NCBI RefSeq assembly: GCF_050947335.1
Contig: NC_134989.1
Location: 11,339,501-11,403,500, forward strand
DNA from: Megachile rotundata
Taxonomy: Eukaryota; Arthropoda; Insecta; Hymenoptera; Megachilidae
DNA length: 64,000 nucleotides
Direction: 5' to 3'
In this document: one piece after another, positions 47,475-59,288 of the stretch
How the letters are laid out: the number at the start of each line of letters is the position of its first letter
How positions within the stretch are numbered: position 1 is the stretch's first letter
Notes under the pieces: generated by a model
The model's input: only the letters and a program-made list of their open reading frames with translations
Told to the model about the DNA's origin: nothing
The model's database searches: none
Position numbers and translations under genes: made by a program

Positions 47475-48190
47475 TTGAGAATTTTCAAATTTTTGAGATC
47501 GAAAATTTTCAAGTTCTCAAGTTTCCTAATTCTTAAATTTTCCAATTTTCAAATTTTTGAGCTCTCAAGTTTTCGAGTTCTCAAATTTCCAAATTCTCAA
47601 ATTTCCCAACTCTCAAATTTCCCTATTCTCAAATTTCCAAATTCTCAAATTTCCCAGCTCTCAAATTTCCAAATTCTAAAATTTCCCAACTCTCAAAATT
47701 TCCAAATTCTCAAGTTTCCCAATTCTCAAATTTCCCAACTCTCAAATTTCCAAATTCTAAAATTTCTCAACTCTCAAAATTTCCAAATTCTCAAATTTCC
47801 CAACTCTCAAATTTCCCAGCTCTCAAATTTCCAAATTCTCAAATTTCCCAACTCTCAAAATTTCCAAATTCTCAAGTTTCCCAACTCTCAAATTTCCCAA
47901 CTCTCAAATTTCCCTATTCTCAAATTTCCAAATTCTCAAATTTCCCAGCTCTCAAATTTCCAAATTCTAAAATTTCCCAACTCTCAAAATTTCCAAATTC
48001 TCAAGTTTCCCAATTCTCAAATTTCCCAACTCTCAAATTTCCCAGCTCTCAAATTTCCAAATTCTCAAATTTCCCAACTCTCAAAATTTCCAAATTCTCA
48101 AGTTTCCCAACTCTCAAATTTCCCAACTCTCAAATTTCCCAATTCTCAAATTTCCAAATTGCTAAATTTCCCAACTTCTTAATTCCCCAA
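47475..48190 (+). repeat. 16-bp minisatellite, same subfamily, with 291- and 226-bp block duplications
   Basis: Units are as in the 46.2-kb array. The marker CCCTATTCTCAAATTTCC occurs at 47621 and 47912 and about 130 bp after it is identical in both. CCCAGCTCTCAAATTTCC with about 100 bp following recurs at 47815 and 48041. Frames through it are repeat translations. Confidence 0.93.
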
Positions 48191-48415
48191 ATTCCCCAAA
48201 TCCCTAAATCCTCAAATCCCCTAAATTTCAACCTTCGCAAATCCCTAAATTCCCAAAATTCACCACTGTCGAATCCCTAAATTCCCAAATTGCGAACTCA
48301 AAAATTTCCTTAGACCCAAAATTGCAAACCTGCCACTTCAGCAATCCCTAAATTCTCAACTCTCCAAATTCCCAAATCCCCAAATTCCCAACAAATCCAA
48401 TCACCGTAAAAAACC
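48190..48415 (+). repeat. Degenerate CCCTAAATTCC tail
   Basis: CCCCAAATCCCTAAATCC, AATCCCTAAATTCCCAAA and similar phrases extend the preceding array in diverged form. Confidence 0.65.
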
Positions 48416-50145
48416 TCCCTCAGCTTCCAAACTCCCAAACGAAATCTCCCAGAATTCTCTGCGAAACTATGCGAGCTTAAAAAGGGTAGTAAACAAACGC
48501 AAAACACAAAATTACAAGAGTCGAATAATTTCCCTGTAGCGGAAGTTTCGCCCTAAAGTTCGGGCAAAATTAATTTCCCGAAGAATTCCGGAACGTCAAC
48601 GAAAGCATGCAACAACGAAAAACGATCCTCGCAAAACGAGATAACCGCGAACAAATTTTCTTGACCTCCTGCATTCCCGTGGAGCCTTAAAATTCTCCTT
48701 TGAAATCGAGCAGCGAAACCGGTTAGCAGAAGCAACCTTAATCCGTGCTCCACGGGTCTCTTTGCAACCCCCGTAGTCCATCATTTTTTCAAGCCCCGGC
48801 GTAAATACGGGCTGACCACGAGAGGGGGTAAAAAAAAGTGGAGGAAAAACGGCGGACATGGTGGTGTGTTATGAATAAGCTATTCTATGCGTTACTACGG
48901 GGTTGGCCGTGTGTATTGATCTGGCCACGGTGCCCCGCCTCTCTCTTTCTCTCTCTTCACCCCCTTCCACTTTGCACCCTCTCTGTTGCACCGAGCTTTC
49001 CAGTTCTGTCCCTCTTCATCTCCCTGCTCGTCTTCGCGAACGGAAACTCGACCGATCTAGTATCCAGACGTGACCTCGGCTCCTCTCTTTTTCTCAGGAA
49101 AGGGACACTGCGAAAATTCGACGATCGTTCACCTGTTGATGCGTGAAAGGGCCAGTGTCCTGTCACGACCTCCAATCCTACGATTCCAAACTGGCTACGA
49201 ACTTCGCGTAAATTATGTACGGACTCTGGTACGTGACACTTTTACAACGGGACTGTTTACGAAATTTCGAGGGTTGTGAACTTAGGGCAATTTCATTTTG
49301 GGACGGAATATTTTTCGTGTTGTATTATATCGGGTTACATGAGGTCGAACTGGTAGTTCTAATCCTTTGCACTCCTGTGTCGAGTATGGTTCGACGTCAC
49401 ACTTCTCTTGGATCTTATAAATAATTTAGATAAATTGGTTGAATATGTATATTGTCATTTATTTGATACTTGTAATACAAAAATGTATTTCTCACATACT
49501 ACGTCCTATTGCAATACATTTGATTGAGAACTCCTTTCTTAATCTATTTTGTAAATTAAAGAGTAGGTAGGTGAAGAAAATTGAAGAGCGCAAAAAATGG
49601 TAAAATGCTACATATGTCGGAAAAATAACGCAACTTTTTAAATAAAAAGTATTTTTATTTAAATAATAGTGTTGTTATTTATTTAATCTTTTTAGATAAA
49701 AAGAATTAGTTATTAGTTCCATGACTTTTCCGATATGCTGTGTATAAATAAATTCTATATATAAACGCTCTTTAACTTGAGCTGTCCACTCAATTTTTAA
49801 ATGTCACTCGTCAATTCTTAACTTTCATATTGAAATTTATTTAGTTTTGTTTTCAAGAGAGTTTATACAATTGAAATACGTTATTCGCGGTGGATAAAAA
49901 TAACAATAATTTCTGAATACAGTGTAACTGCTTTGTTATTGTAAATTGAAATCCGCTTTCTCTCGTGTAACGCGAGTTCTGGAATACAGGTTGAAGATAT
50001 ACAATGGGTTGAAATACAATACGGTAATAAACAGGGATGATAAATAATATGTAGACGTAGTGTGGAAATAGAGCTGATATGTAATGTATGTAATGGATTC
50101 GTCATGCAACATGTTGAGTACGTGTGAGCATACGTGTTGATATTC
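48416..50145. other. Single-copy region, GC-richer 48540-49290, no recognised gene
   Basis: A CT-rich run (48940-49040) and frequent CpG give this stretch a promoter- or exon-like look. Overlapping frames occur on both strands (48553-48753, 48596-48859, 48957-49175 minus; 48838-49146, 49070-49279, 49215-49424 plus) but none has a recognisable domain. 49430-49870 is AT-rich. Confidence 0.35.
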
Positions 50146-50149
50146 AATG

Positions 50150-50860
50150 TGAGAGTTTGCAATGTAGTGATATATGTCTGTGGTAGTATGTAGTGGTATA
50201 CATATGTAGTAGTATGTAGTATGTAGTGATACACATATGTAGTAGTATGTAGTATGCAGAGGTATACATATGTAGTAGTATGTAGTATGTAGTGATACAC
50301 ATATGTAGTAGTATGTAGTATGTAGTGGTATACATATGTAGTAGTATGTAGTATGTAGTGATACACATATGTAGTAGTATGTAGTATGTAGTGGTATACA
50401 TATGTAGTAGTATGTAGTATGTAGTGATACACATATGTAGTAGTATGTAGTATGTAGAGGTATACATATGTAGTAGTATGTAGTATGTAGTGATACACAT
50501 ATGTAGTAGTATGTAGTATGTAGTGGTATACATATGTAGTAGTATGTAGTATGTAGTGATACACATATGTAGTAGTGAGTAGTATGTAGTGGTATACATA
50601 TGTAGTAGTATGTAGTATGTAGTGATACACATATGTAGTAGTATGTAGTACGTAGTGATACACATATGTAGTAGTATGTAGTATGTACTGGTATACATAT
50701 GTAGTAATATGTAGTATGTAGTAATACACATATGTAGCAGTATATAGTATGTAATGATATACATATGTAGTATTATGTGATATGTATGTAGTAGTACGTA
50801 ATGTGTAGTGATATACATATGTAGTAGTATGTAGTGATATGCATATGATATACTATATAA
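50150..50860 (-). repeat. 33-bp tandem repeat with 66-bp dimer higher-order unit
   Basis: Two forms alternate: TAGTGATACACATATGTAGT and TAGTGGTATACATATGTAGT, each followed by AGTATGTAGTATG. ATACACAT lies at 50229 and 50295, giving a 66-bp dimer. As 33 is 11 codons, minus-strand frames stay open for 243-282 codons with an 11-residue repeat; these are rejected as genes. Confidence 0.93.
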
Positions 50861-51524
50861 TGTACTATGTCTCATAAATTATCCGTCACCATATCATATT
50901 TATCTCCCGATACAATTTACCTTCTCACATCCCCAATTTTCCAACCACAGAAATCTAAAACCCACTTCGTAAACTGCATACACAATTCCCCGAATCCCAA
51001 GATCAGGAAAGCATCCGTAAAGTTGAAAAATGCATCAAAAGAGCAGGAAGTGTATGAAATCGCGACGGAAGGACGACCTTTCTCCGTGTACATAATAACG
51101 AGGAGGGACGGCGTTATATTTAACACGGCCATCGTAAAGTGCAGCAGTGCGGTGCTGTACATAATCGAACGCGTGTATCGACCATCAGCTGCGTCGTTTG
51201 GTACAAACGACGATGATCAGGGCTCGACCTTTTTCCCAGCCGATTGAACTACCGTGGCAAATCCGACCGGAAGGACAAGGCTATAAATTTTTCATTCGAT
51301 CCGACCGGAAGCCACGGGCGCCACGCGAGATTTCTAATGGACGACGCCTTGAGAAAACGCGATCAAAACGGTTGATGCGAGTGTAAACCCTGTTGGACTC
51401 TTGCGATTATTGTTTGGAAACGATTATTTTAGTCTTTTGATGTATTAGGTGTTTGATATATTGTGTATTGGGTGGTACATTGGAAGTGTTGTATAGGAGA
51501 ATTTATTTTTGATGGGCTGTGTAT
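50861..51524. other. Single-copy spacer, no recognised gene
   Basis: GC-richer at 51050-51370. The 126-codon frame (50867-51247) and overlapping 81-codon minus frame have no domain I know; the longer one runs from the tail of the repeat and is probably chance. Confidence 0.35.
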
Positions 51525-52260
51525 TCTACGCGTTGTATTTCAGCGTGTTGTATTTTTGGTGCGGTGTGCGTTTGATGTGTAGTGTGCCAACGTGTTGCGC
51601 ACTCTACGCATTGTGAATTCTACGCGTTGTGCACTCTACGTTTTATTAACCGACGCATGCGCAGTCTACGCGTTGCGCATTACGTGCTGTGCACTCCACG
51701 CGTTACTAACCGACGCGTTGCGCACTCTACGCGTTATTAACCAACGCGTTGCGTACTCCACGCGTTATTAATCAACGCATTGAGCACTCTACGCGTTATT
51801 AACCGACGCGTTGCACACTCCACGCGTTACTAACCGACGCGCTGTGCACTCCACGCGTTACTAACCGACGCGTTGCGCACTCTACGCGTTATTAACCAAC
51901 GCATTGCGCACTCTACGCGTTATTAACCGACGCGTTGCACACTCCACGCATCATTAATCGACGCGTTATGCACTTCACGCGTTACTAACCGACGCATTGC
52001 GCACTCTACGCGTTATTAACCAACGCGTTGCGTACTCCATGCGTTATTAATCAACGTGTTGCGCACTCTACGCGTTATTAATCAACGCGTTGCACACTCC
52101 ACGCATTATTAATCGACACGTTGCGCACTCTACGCGTCATTAATCAACGCGTTATGCACTCTATGCGTTATTAACCAACGCGTTGCGCACTCTACGCATT
52201 ATTAATCGACGCGTTGCGCACTCCACGCGTCATAAATTCTACGCAACGTGTTAACCTTAC
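51525..52260. repeat. 31-bp CpG-rich repeat with ACGCGT palindromes, about 22 copies
   Basis: The unit contains CAACGCGTTGCGCACTCTAC and GCGTTATTAAC. ACTC(T/C)ACGCG starts at 51724 and 51755, 31 bp apart. CAACGCGTTG is a 10-bp perfect palindrome occurring in many units. Up to five CpGs per unit stand in contrast to the AT-rich surroundings. Confidence 0.92.
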
Positions 52261-52490
52261 AAGGCAGTCAAAGTCACAACGCATCAAAATTACAGCGGGA
52301 TAAAGTCACAACGCAATGAAATCACAACGCGTAAATATCATAGCACATCAGACTTACAACACATTATAATAGCGGTGTTCCAAAATTACAACGCACCAAA
52401 ATTGCAACAAGCATAAAGTACAACGCGTTAAAATACAGCGCTCTAAATTTTGCAACGCTACCAAAACACCATACGTAACACAACGCATTA
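52260..52490. repeat. Degenerate CAACGCATCAAAATTACA repeat
   Basis: Text such as TCACAACGCATCAAAATTAC and CAACGCACCAAAATTGCAAC joins the 31-bp array to the AATTAC-type CpG-rich family. Confidence 0.7.
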
Positions 52491-53486
52491 AACTACTGAG
52501 TTCCAACTCTTTTTCCTCACACACCGAATACACGGCTACTAAATTATCAAATTTTCATATTTTATCAAGTATCCATACATTTAAATATTCGAACCATAAT
52601 TGCAAATTACGTCATACTCATCGGGTTTCCGATATTCAAATGAAACCGTAATGGGCCGCAAACAGAAAATGACGTTCGCAAATAGCGAGTTATTCGCCAG
52701 CCGATTCATTAAAGCAAAAATACAATTATTATACTTCATACAAATATTACGAAATATTAAATATAATATGAACCGAACTGAAATGGTCGATGGTAACGAA
52801 GGATAAAATTGTGAAACAAAGAGTTCGTTAAGGAAAGTTAACAGGAAGCTGGATAGACGTCTTGCAATCAGAGAATCAAAGTAAACGAGGGCTTTCTATC
52901 CATTATTCACGCGACAAGAGTCGGATGTTGAGCTGCAGACATTCCATGCTAACAAATGAAACAAGAGAGTCCAGATATTTCAGATGATTAAAGATTCAGC
53001 TTTAGATATTTTTCGATAGTAAATAGTATTCGGATAATAATTTACGCAAACACTGGAATTTGGATTCTACTGTTAACTAACGTATTTCCTGATCACTTGT
53101 ACGAATGTAATACACACATGTATATGAACGTCGGAGTTTCACGTGAATCAGTACCTGAACGTGGTGTTTACACCAATTTACAATGCATGAATAGTTTTTG
53201 TATTTCAAAGAGTCGATATTCAATGGTTCTATTTTGTGGACCGACTGGAGACTCAATCGATTTATCAGAAACTCTTCAAGGCCTGAGTTAAAAGATTTTT
53301 CAATCATTGCACAAATGAAGATTGAGAGTCAAAGAATTTCTGAATTTTTCTGAAAGACAAAAATGATTGCGTGTGGTAAAAATATCATGTATGGTAAACC
53401 ATGTCGTAAGACACCATAAGTGCACCATATTGCAAATGCTGTGACGCGATAAACCACGTACAGCGAAGCGTAATGGCAAGTAAAAA
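52491..53486. other. Single-copy AT-rich spacer, no gene seen
   Basis: Short open frames only (52600-52806, 53097-53291 plus; 53077-53307 minus). No repeat was recognised. Confidence 0.4.
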
Positions 53487-53885
53487 ATGAACGAAGAAAA
53501 AAGAATCCCTGAAACACGGACTTGTACGAGTTGTAAGGAAAGATTAAATCCAAGAAAGGAAGGAGGCTCCGGTTCGATCAGATATTATTCCGTGGGTTCG
53601 AAAAGCGGGGCACGTAATGAATTCGTACGCCCTTCGCCGATGGCCTGGTTTCATTGCGAACGCGACTTCATGCTATATGAAGGCTCAACCTTCTACGCGC
53701 CGAGGGTCGTGCGAGGTCGTCGAAGATTAGTCGTCGCTTCTTTGCGTGAACCTGAATTTCTTCGACTTGAAAACTCGTCAGATTCGTTCGCTGCGATTCT
53801 TTCATATTTGTTACTCGACGCGATGAAGTTGCGATGTGTGTATTTCGCGTTAATATTACAGCGCGACATCGTTGCATTGCACTGA
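53487..53885 (+). other. Unassigned 132-codon open frame starting with ATG
   Basis: It begins ATGAACGAAG in AAAAAATGA context and runs into the start of the CpG-rich array, where it stops. The N-terminal third is charged and contains a Cys-x2-Cys pair (residues 13 and 16); no zinc-binding partner pair is clear. The rest is basic, then hydrophobic. I do not recognise a family. A 69-codon frame lies opposite. Since the C-terminus is read from repeat DNA, a conserved gene is unlikely. Confidence 0.12.
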
Positions 53886-54800
53886 AGTTACAACGCTTGG
53901 AACTTAGAACGCATCATAATTACAGCGCTGCGATACCGATAGTCTGAAGCGCAACGCAACTCAGTTACAGCGCAACTCAATTGCAATGGGTTCAAGTCAC
54001 AGCGCAACTAAATTACAAGGCGTTTAAATTACAGTGCATTCGAATTACAGCACAACGCAATTACAGCGCATTTGAACCATAGCGCGTCCAAATTACAATG
54101 CATTATAATCACAGCGCAACACAATCACAACGCACTGAAATCACAGCGCAACTAAATTGCAGCGCGTTCAAATTACAGTGCATTCGAATTACAGCGCAAC
54201 ACAATTACAGCGCGCTTGAATCACAGCGCGTCCAAATTACAATGCATTATAATCACAGCGCAACACAATCACAGCGCAACTAAATTGCAGCGCGTTCAAA
54301 TTACAGTGCATTCGAATCACAGCGCAACACAATTACAGCGCGCTTGAATCACAGCGCGTCCAAATTACAATGCATTATAATCACAGCGCAACACAATTAC
54401 AGCGCACTTGAATCACAGCGCGTCCAAATTACAATGCATTATAATGACAGCGCAACTAAATTGCAGCGCGTTCAAATTACAGTGCATTCGAATCACAGCG
54501 CGTTCAAATTACAGTGCATTAGAATCACAGCGCAACACAATTACAGCGCATTCAAGTCACAGCGCAACTAACTACAGCGCGTTGGGTTACAGCGCAACTA
54601 AAGTGCACCGTGTCCGAATTACAGCGCAACTAATTGCAGCGCGTTGAGTTACAGCGCAACTAAAGCGCAACGTATCCGAATTACAGCGCAACTAAATTAC
54701 AGCGCATTCAAGTCACAGCACAACTACCTGCAGCGCGCTGAGTCACAGTGCAACTAAAGTGCAACGTGCCCAATTTACAGCGCAACTAAATTACAACTCG
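53850..54800 (+). repeat. 16-bp CpG-rich minisatellite, ACAGCGCAACTAAATT family
   Basis: Units of 16 bp (ACAGCGCAACACAATT, ACAGCGCGTTCAAATT, ACAGTGCATTCGAATC) are mixed in order. The marker ACAATGCATTATAATCACAG occurs at 54095, 54239 and 54367, with a variant at 54431; the spacings of 144, 128 and 64 bp are all multiples of 16. Frames of 60-80 codons are repeat translations. Confidence 0.9.
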
Positions 54801-55000
54801 CCAAAATTACAGGGCTGAAAAATTTCCAAAATCCCAAAATTACAAAATTTTCAAATTCACAAATCTTCACATTCTTAAACTATCTAAAATTCCCAAATAT
54901 TCCCCAAGTATCAAAATCCCCAAAAAATCTTAAATTTCCAAATTGCCAAATGGATTCCTATATCAAATCCCTAAATTCCCCAATTTGCAAACCGCTAACC
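54800..55000 (+). repeat. Short degenerate CCAAAT-type tract
   Basis: TTTCCAAAATCCCAAAATTAC and CAAATATTCCCCAAGTATC type phrases directly follow the CpG-rich array, so two families abut here. Confidence 0.55.
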
Positions 55001-55925
55001 ACAAAACCGTGCAGCACTAAAACTAGCAATCTTCAAATGCACAAAAGACTACCTACAGCATAATCTCGAGCATGAAAAAAAAAGACTGACATACCGAAAA
55101 AGTTAAAAGGCTAATAAAATCGATGCGAAACATTTTCTGAACCGTTAACGACGATATCACAATTCAGCTCGTTAAACTGTTCTGTAATCGACGTTCCAGT
55201 TTGTCGTTGGCGCTCTCCGAAGCAGGAAAACGAACGTTTTTTCTCGGAGCACAGGTCCGTTAAATAATTGTCTTCCTGAAACGATCAGAAAATAGCGATG
55301 CAATGCGATTAAATCGGAAAGTCGATTCCCTCGGTTTCTCGCGAGCCTCGCTAACGGGATCTGACAAGGCGAACGCGCTACCCCCTCGACTATAGGCCTG
55401 TGTATCGATTCTCGCGGCAGCAGGAACTCGCTGACAAGGTTACAAGGTTGCACTAATTGAGGGTTTTAATTTCCTGTCCGCCCACCCGAACCACCGATTT
55501 ATTCCTACGACCCTATACCTACACGCGATCCCTTTTATTTCGCCCTTACGAAATTCAACCCTCCGAACGTATTTCTACTCTCGGCGGATCCAACATTTTC
55601 TAGGCGACAAATTTCAGATTCTATTTTTGGGCAACGAATCTGGGGTTCTATTGGAAGTTGGTGGAAAATTGGTACTCTTCTATTTTTTAAACTGTGAACT
55701 TTTTTTGAAGAGATCTTTATTTAGAGAGGTCTCACTCTTTGTATACTACTCGAGAAGTAAAGGGACGCTCTCCAAAAAGGAGATTTGATCGACAAACGAA
55801 AAGAGAAACTATGGTGGCACCATGTTTATTCCTACGGCCTTTGATCATTCATGTGACACTATTTAATTAAAAAATGCTTCATTGAAATTTTTGTATGCAA
55901 CCATATGGTGAGAGTCAACTTTCAA
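55001..55925. other. Single-copy region, no recognised gene
   Basis: GC-richer 55180-55600. A 93-codon minus frame (55172-55453) has no known motif. Confidence 0.4.
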
Positions 55926-55929
55926 GTGT

Positions 55930-56500
55930 GAAGGGTTAATATTTGAATGTATATGTACAGGTATGTAGATATGTATATTGATATGTATAAGTACATATGT
56001 GGATATGTATGTTGATATGTATAGGTACGTATGTAGATATGTATGTTGATATGTATAAGTGCATATGTGGATATGTATGTTGATGTGTATAGGTACGTAT
56101 GTAGGTATGTATGTTGATATGTACAGGTATGTATGTTCATATGAATAAGTACATATGTGGATATGTATGTTGATATGTATAGGTATGTATGCAGATATGT
56201 ATGTTGATATGTATAAGTGCATATGTGGATATGTATGTTGATGTGTATAGGTACGTATGTAGGTATGTATGTTGATATGTACAGGTATGTATGTTCATAT
56301 GTATAAGTACATATGTGGATATGTATGTTGACATGTGTAGGTATGTATCTTCATATGTAGAAGTACGTATGTAGATATGTATAAGAACATATGTTTATAT
56401 ATAGCTTTGTATACATATATGTTGATATGTGTATATATATATGTGGATATGTATAGGTACATATGTTAATATGTGCAGATACATGTGTTGACACATACAT
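55930..56500 (-). repeat. 34-bp repeat, locus 1 (ATATGTATGTTGATATGTAT family)
   Basis: The unit is GATATGTATAGGTACATATG plus TGGATATGTATGTT; GTAC-landmarks lie at 55991 and 56025. About 17 copies, diverging after 56340. A block of about 170 bp seems duplicated (56048-56145 resembles 56215-56312). Minus-strand frames up to 119 codons are repeat translations. The same unit recurs at 61.75-62.1 kb. Confidence 0.9.
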
Positions 56501-56680
56501 ATAATTATGTAGATACCTTCGAAAGTATGATAACGAAATTTTTTTGATAATTTTTATAAAAATTAAAAAGCAACAAAATCAGTACTTGTTACTGGTGCAT
56601 AATAGGAAGACAATATTTGACTCATGTGACGAAGTACATACACAGTGAATGTACAATGCATGGGGTCGCAGATCGCGTGG
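56501..56680. other. Short AT-rich spacer
   Basis: Nothing recognised. Confidence 0.4.
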
Positions 56681-56905
56681 AAATACAACGTGTCAGATTT
56701 ACAGCGTATCGAAACTGCAACGCGTCAGATTTACAGCTCATTGAAACTGCAACACGTTGCAATTACAGTACGCGGAAATTACAGCTCGTTGATATCACGA
56801 AATGTGGAAATTATAGTGTGTTGAAATTACAACGCATTGGAATTACAGCATGTTGAAACTATAATGTGACATTATAGCGAGGGATATTGTAGAACATTGG
56901 AATTG
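56681..56905 (+). repeat. Short CpG-containing minisatellite, ACAACGCGTCAGATTTACAG family
   Basis: About 13 diverged units of 16-18 bp such as ACAGCGTATCGAAACTGCAA and CAACGCATTGGAATTACAG. This is the smallest member of the CpG-rich family in the window. Confidence 0.75.
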
Positions 56906-57060
56906 CAGTGCATCAAAATAATTATGTATTCAAGTTGTCGTATAGTGTAGATAATTAGGATTTTGCAAGTTTTTATAATTAAGGAAAAGTATATTAATTT
57001 GGAATCGTTTTGTTTCTTGATTTCTGGATGTCTAAGTACCTGCTCCTTAAATCCCTAAGT
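56906..57060. other. Short AT-rich spacer
   Basis: Nothing recognised. Confidence 0.4.
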
Positions 57061-58195
57061 TTCAATTTGTAAATTTCAAAGATTCTAAATCTTCAGTTTC
57101 TAACTTATCAAATCCCTCAATTTCCAATTTACAAGTTATTAAATCCTCAAACTTTCAATCTCCAAATGCTCGAGTCCCAGAATCCCCATATTCCCAATCC
57201 CCAAGTCCCGAAGTTATCAAATCCCCAAACTTCCAATCTCCAAATTACCAAATTCCCAAATTTCCAACTCCAAATTACCAAATCCCCAAACTTCCAACTC
57301 CAAATTACCAAATTTCCAAACTTCCAATCTCCAAATTACCAAATCCTCAAATCCTTAAATCTCCAAATCCCCAAATCTCTAAATTCCCAAATTCCCAAAT
57401 CCCTAAATCCCCAAACTTCCGATCTCGAAATTACCAAATCCCCAAATCTCCGAATTACCAAATTCTCAAATCCCCAAATCCCCAAATCTCCAAATCCCTA
57501 AATCCCCAAATCACCAAATTCCCAAATCTCCAAATCTCCAAATTACCAAATTCCCAAATTCTCAAATCTCCAAACTTCCAATCCCCAAATTACCAAATTC
57601 CCAAATTACCAAATCCCCAAATCCCCAAATCCCCAAATTACCAAATTCCCAAATCCTCAAATCTCCAAACTTCCAATCTCCAAATTACCAAATCCTCAAA
57701 TCCTTAAATCTCCAAATCTCCAAATCTCTAAATTCCCAAATTCCCAAATTCCCAAATCCCTAAATCCCCAAACTTCCGATCTCGAAATTACCAAATCCCC
57801 AAATCTCCGAATTACCAAATTCTCAAATCCCCAAATCCCCAAATCTCCAAATCCCTAAATCCCCAAATCACCAAATTCCCAAATCTCCAAATCTCCAAAT
57901 TACCAAATTCCCAAATTCTCAAATCTCCAAACTTCCAATCCCCAAATTACCAAATTCCCAAATTACCAAATCCCCAAATCCCCAAATCCCCAAATTACCA
58001 AATTCCCAAATCCTCAAATCTCCAAACTTCCAATCTCCAAATTACCAAATCCCCAAATTACCAAATCCCCAAATCCCCAAACCCCTAGCTCCAAATCCCC
58101 AAAGCTCCAAATCCCCAAATCCCCAAATCTCCCATCTCCAAATTCCCAACCCCCCAAACCCCAAGTCACCAACCCTCAAAATTCCAAAATTCCCA
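57060..58195 (+). repeat. 8-bp minisatellite CCAAATCC/CCAAATTA with about 350-bp block duplication
   Basis: Nearly every 8 bp reads CCAAAT plus two variable bases (CC, CT, TA, TC). The marker AAATCCTCAAATCCTTAAAT occurs at 57340 and 57690, and the text after it matches through the CGATCTCGAAATTACC marker (57420 and 57777) to about 58040. The second copy has one extra 8-bp unit. This is a segmental duplication of about 350 bp. The 111-codon frame 57166-57501 is a repeat translation. Confidence 0.93.
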
Positions 58196-58895
58196 AGAAT
58201 CTCCCTAATGAAATTTTTCAAACCGAAGCTCTATTTTTAATTGCCACGACGAATCCGTAGAAACGCGTACGCGAGGGCGAGACCGTTGAAATAGCTAGGG
58301 TGCACAATAAACGGTCCTCCACCCTTCCCGATCTCTTTCATTTTCTACGCGTCTCTTCATCGTGGACGACACGTCGATGTTAGGGCTTCTATTTTCGTGG
58401 ACAAATGATTCGTCGATGGTGACCACTCAAGAGCTATCTCGTCGCACAAAGGAGTTTGATGGCTCGAGAGATTCGGTGAAATTGCCAGAGGTCGACTTCA
58501 GTCAAAACGAAACAGATGAAAAAGAATTTAATCGACCCGAATGATGATCCCCCTTTGATCCTTTTATTCGGTCTACGAGTAGATATTATGGCACGGTCAG
58601 ATTTCAACTCTGTTACCGTATTAAATCTATATTTTCTCTGCTCAAACATCGACCGCTGAACGCATGTTATTACGTTCATAAAAATGAACATGCGGATTAT
58701 TAAATGCTGCTAATTATGTGTACTTAGGTGCATTCGCTTTGACAGCGGTACGTGTATGATTTTTTTTTATGGGTTAAAACGTAGGATTTCCTTTCGTGTG
58801 TAATATTTATTTGCTCTTTTCTTCAGTGTACATGCAAGTGACGGCATTTGAAAACGTGTATTAATGAAACGCAGCCTTCCGCAAGATGTTTAAAA
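58196..58895. other. Single-copy region, no recognised gene
   Basis: Moderate GC 58230-58560, with short frames on both strands (58362-58544 plus, 58434-58691 minus). An acceptor-like run TTGCTCTTTTCTTCAG ends at 58826, just before the open frame that follows. Confidence 0.35.
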
Positions 58896-59288
58896 ATGGA
58901 ACACAAAAGGAATTTACCGAAGCTGTTGTTCGAGCAACCGATGTTACCTGTTAATTTTGCCATTTTCCTGTTCCATAATCTTCTTCAGAAGCTGAAGAAA
59001 ATCCGGTTACAAAGGATTAACAAGAACCTTTTACAATATTCTGTCACGAAGGTGCTCAAACAAAGAACATTCTCCCTCGTTCGTTCTCGTTTACTGGACA
59101 ATGAAAGAAACGGCGAAATTTCTCTGGTTTTCATTCGTGAATCGTCAGGTGAATATTTTCCTTCTCTTTTTTTCATTGTCTTTCTCGGGGCAAATGTAAA
59201 GCAAGGAACGAGTTTCTCAATTTCCCTCGACGTTGACACGATGAATACCTTAGAATTTCAATTGAAGGGCCAAGACGTGGATAAATGA
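58896..59288 (+). other. Unassigned 130-codon open frame, the longest outside repeats with an ATG start
   Basis: The frame is open from 58842, but its first ATG is at 58896, giving 130 residues to the TGA at 59286. The product is basic in its first half (many Lys/Arg and Leu), has a hydrophobic Phe/Leu run near residues 89-97, and ends acidic. I recognise no domain. A polypyrimidine-AG lies 70 bp upstream, with an in-frame stop at 58839 after it, so a first coding exon after a 5' untranslated intron is conceivable. A possible donor, CAG/GTGAAT, is at 59146-59154. Chance is still more likely. Confidence 0.15.

Noticed and set aside
49881..50875. 282- and 243-codon Tyr/Thr/His-rich minus-strand frames
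   Set aside because: 11-residue repeats from the 33-bp satellite.
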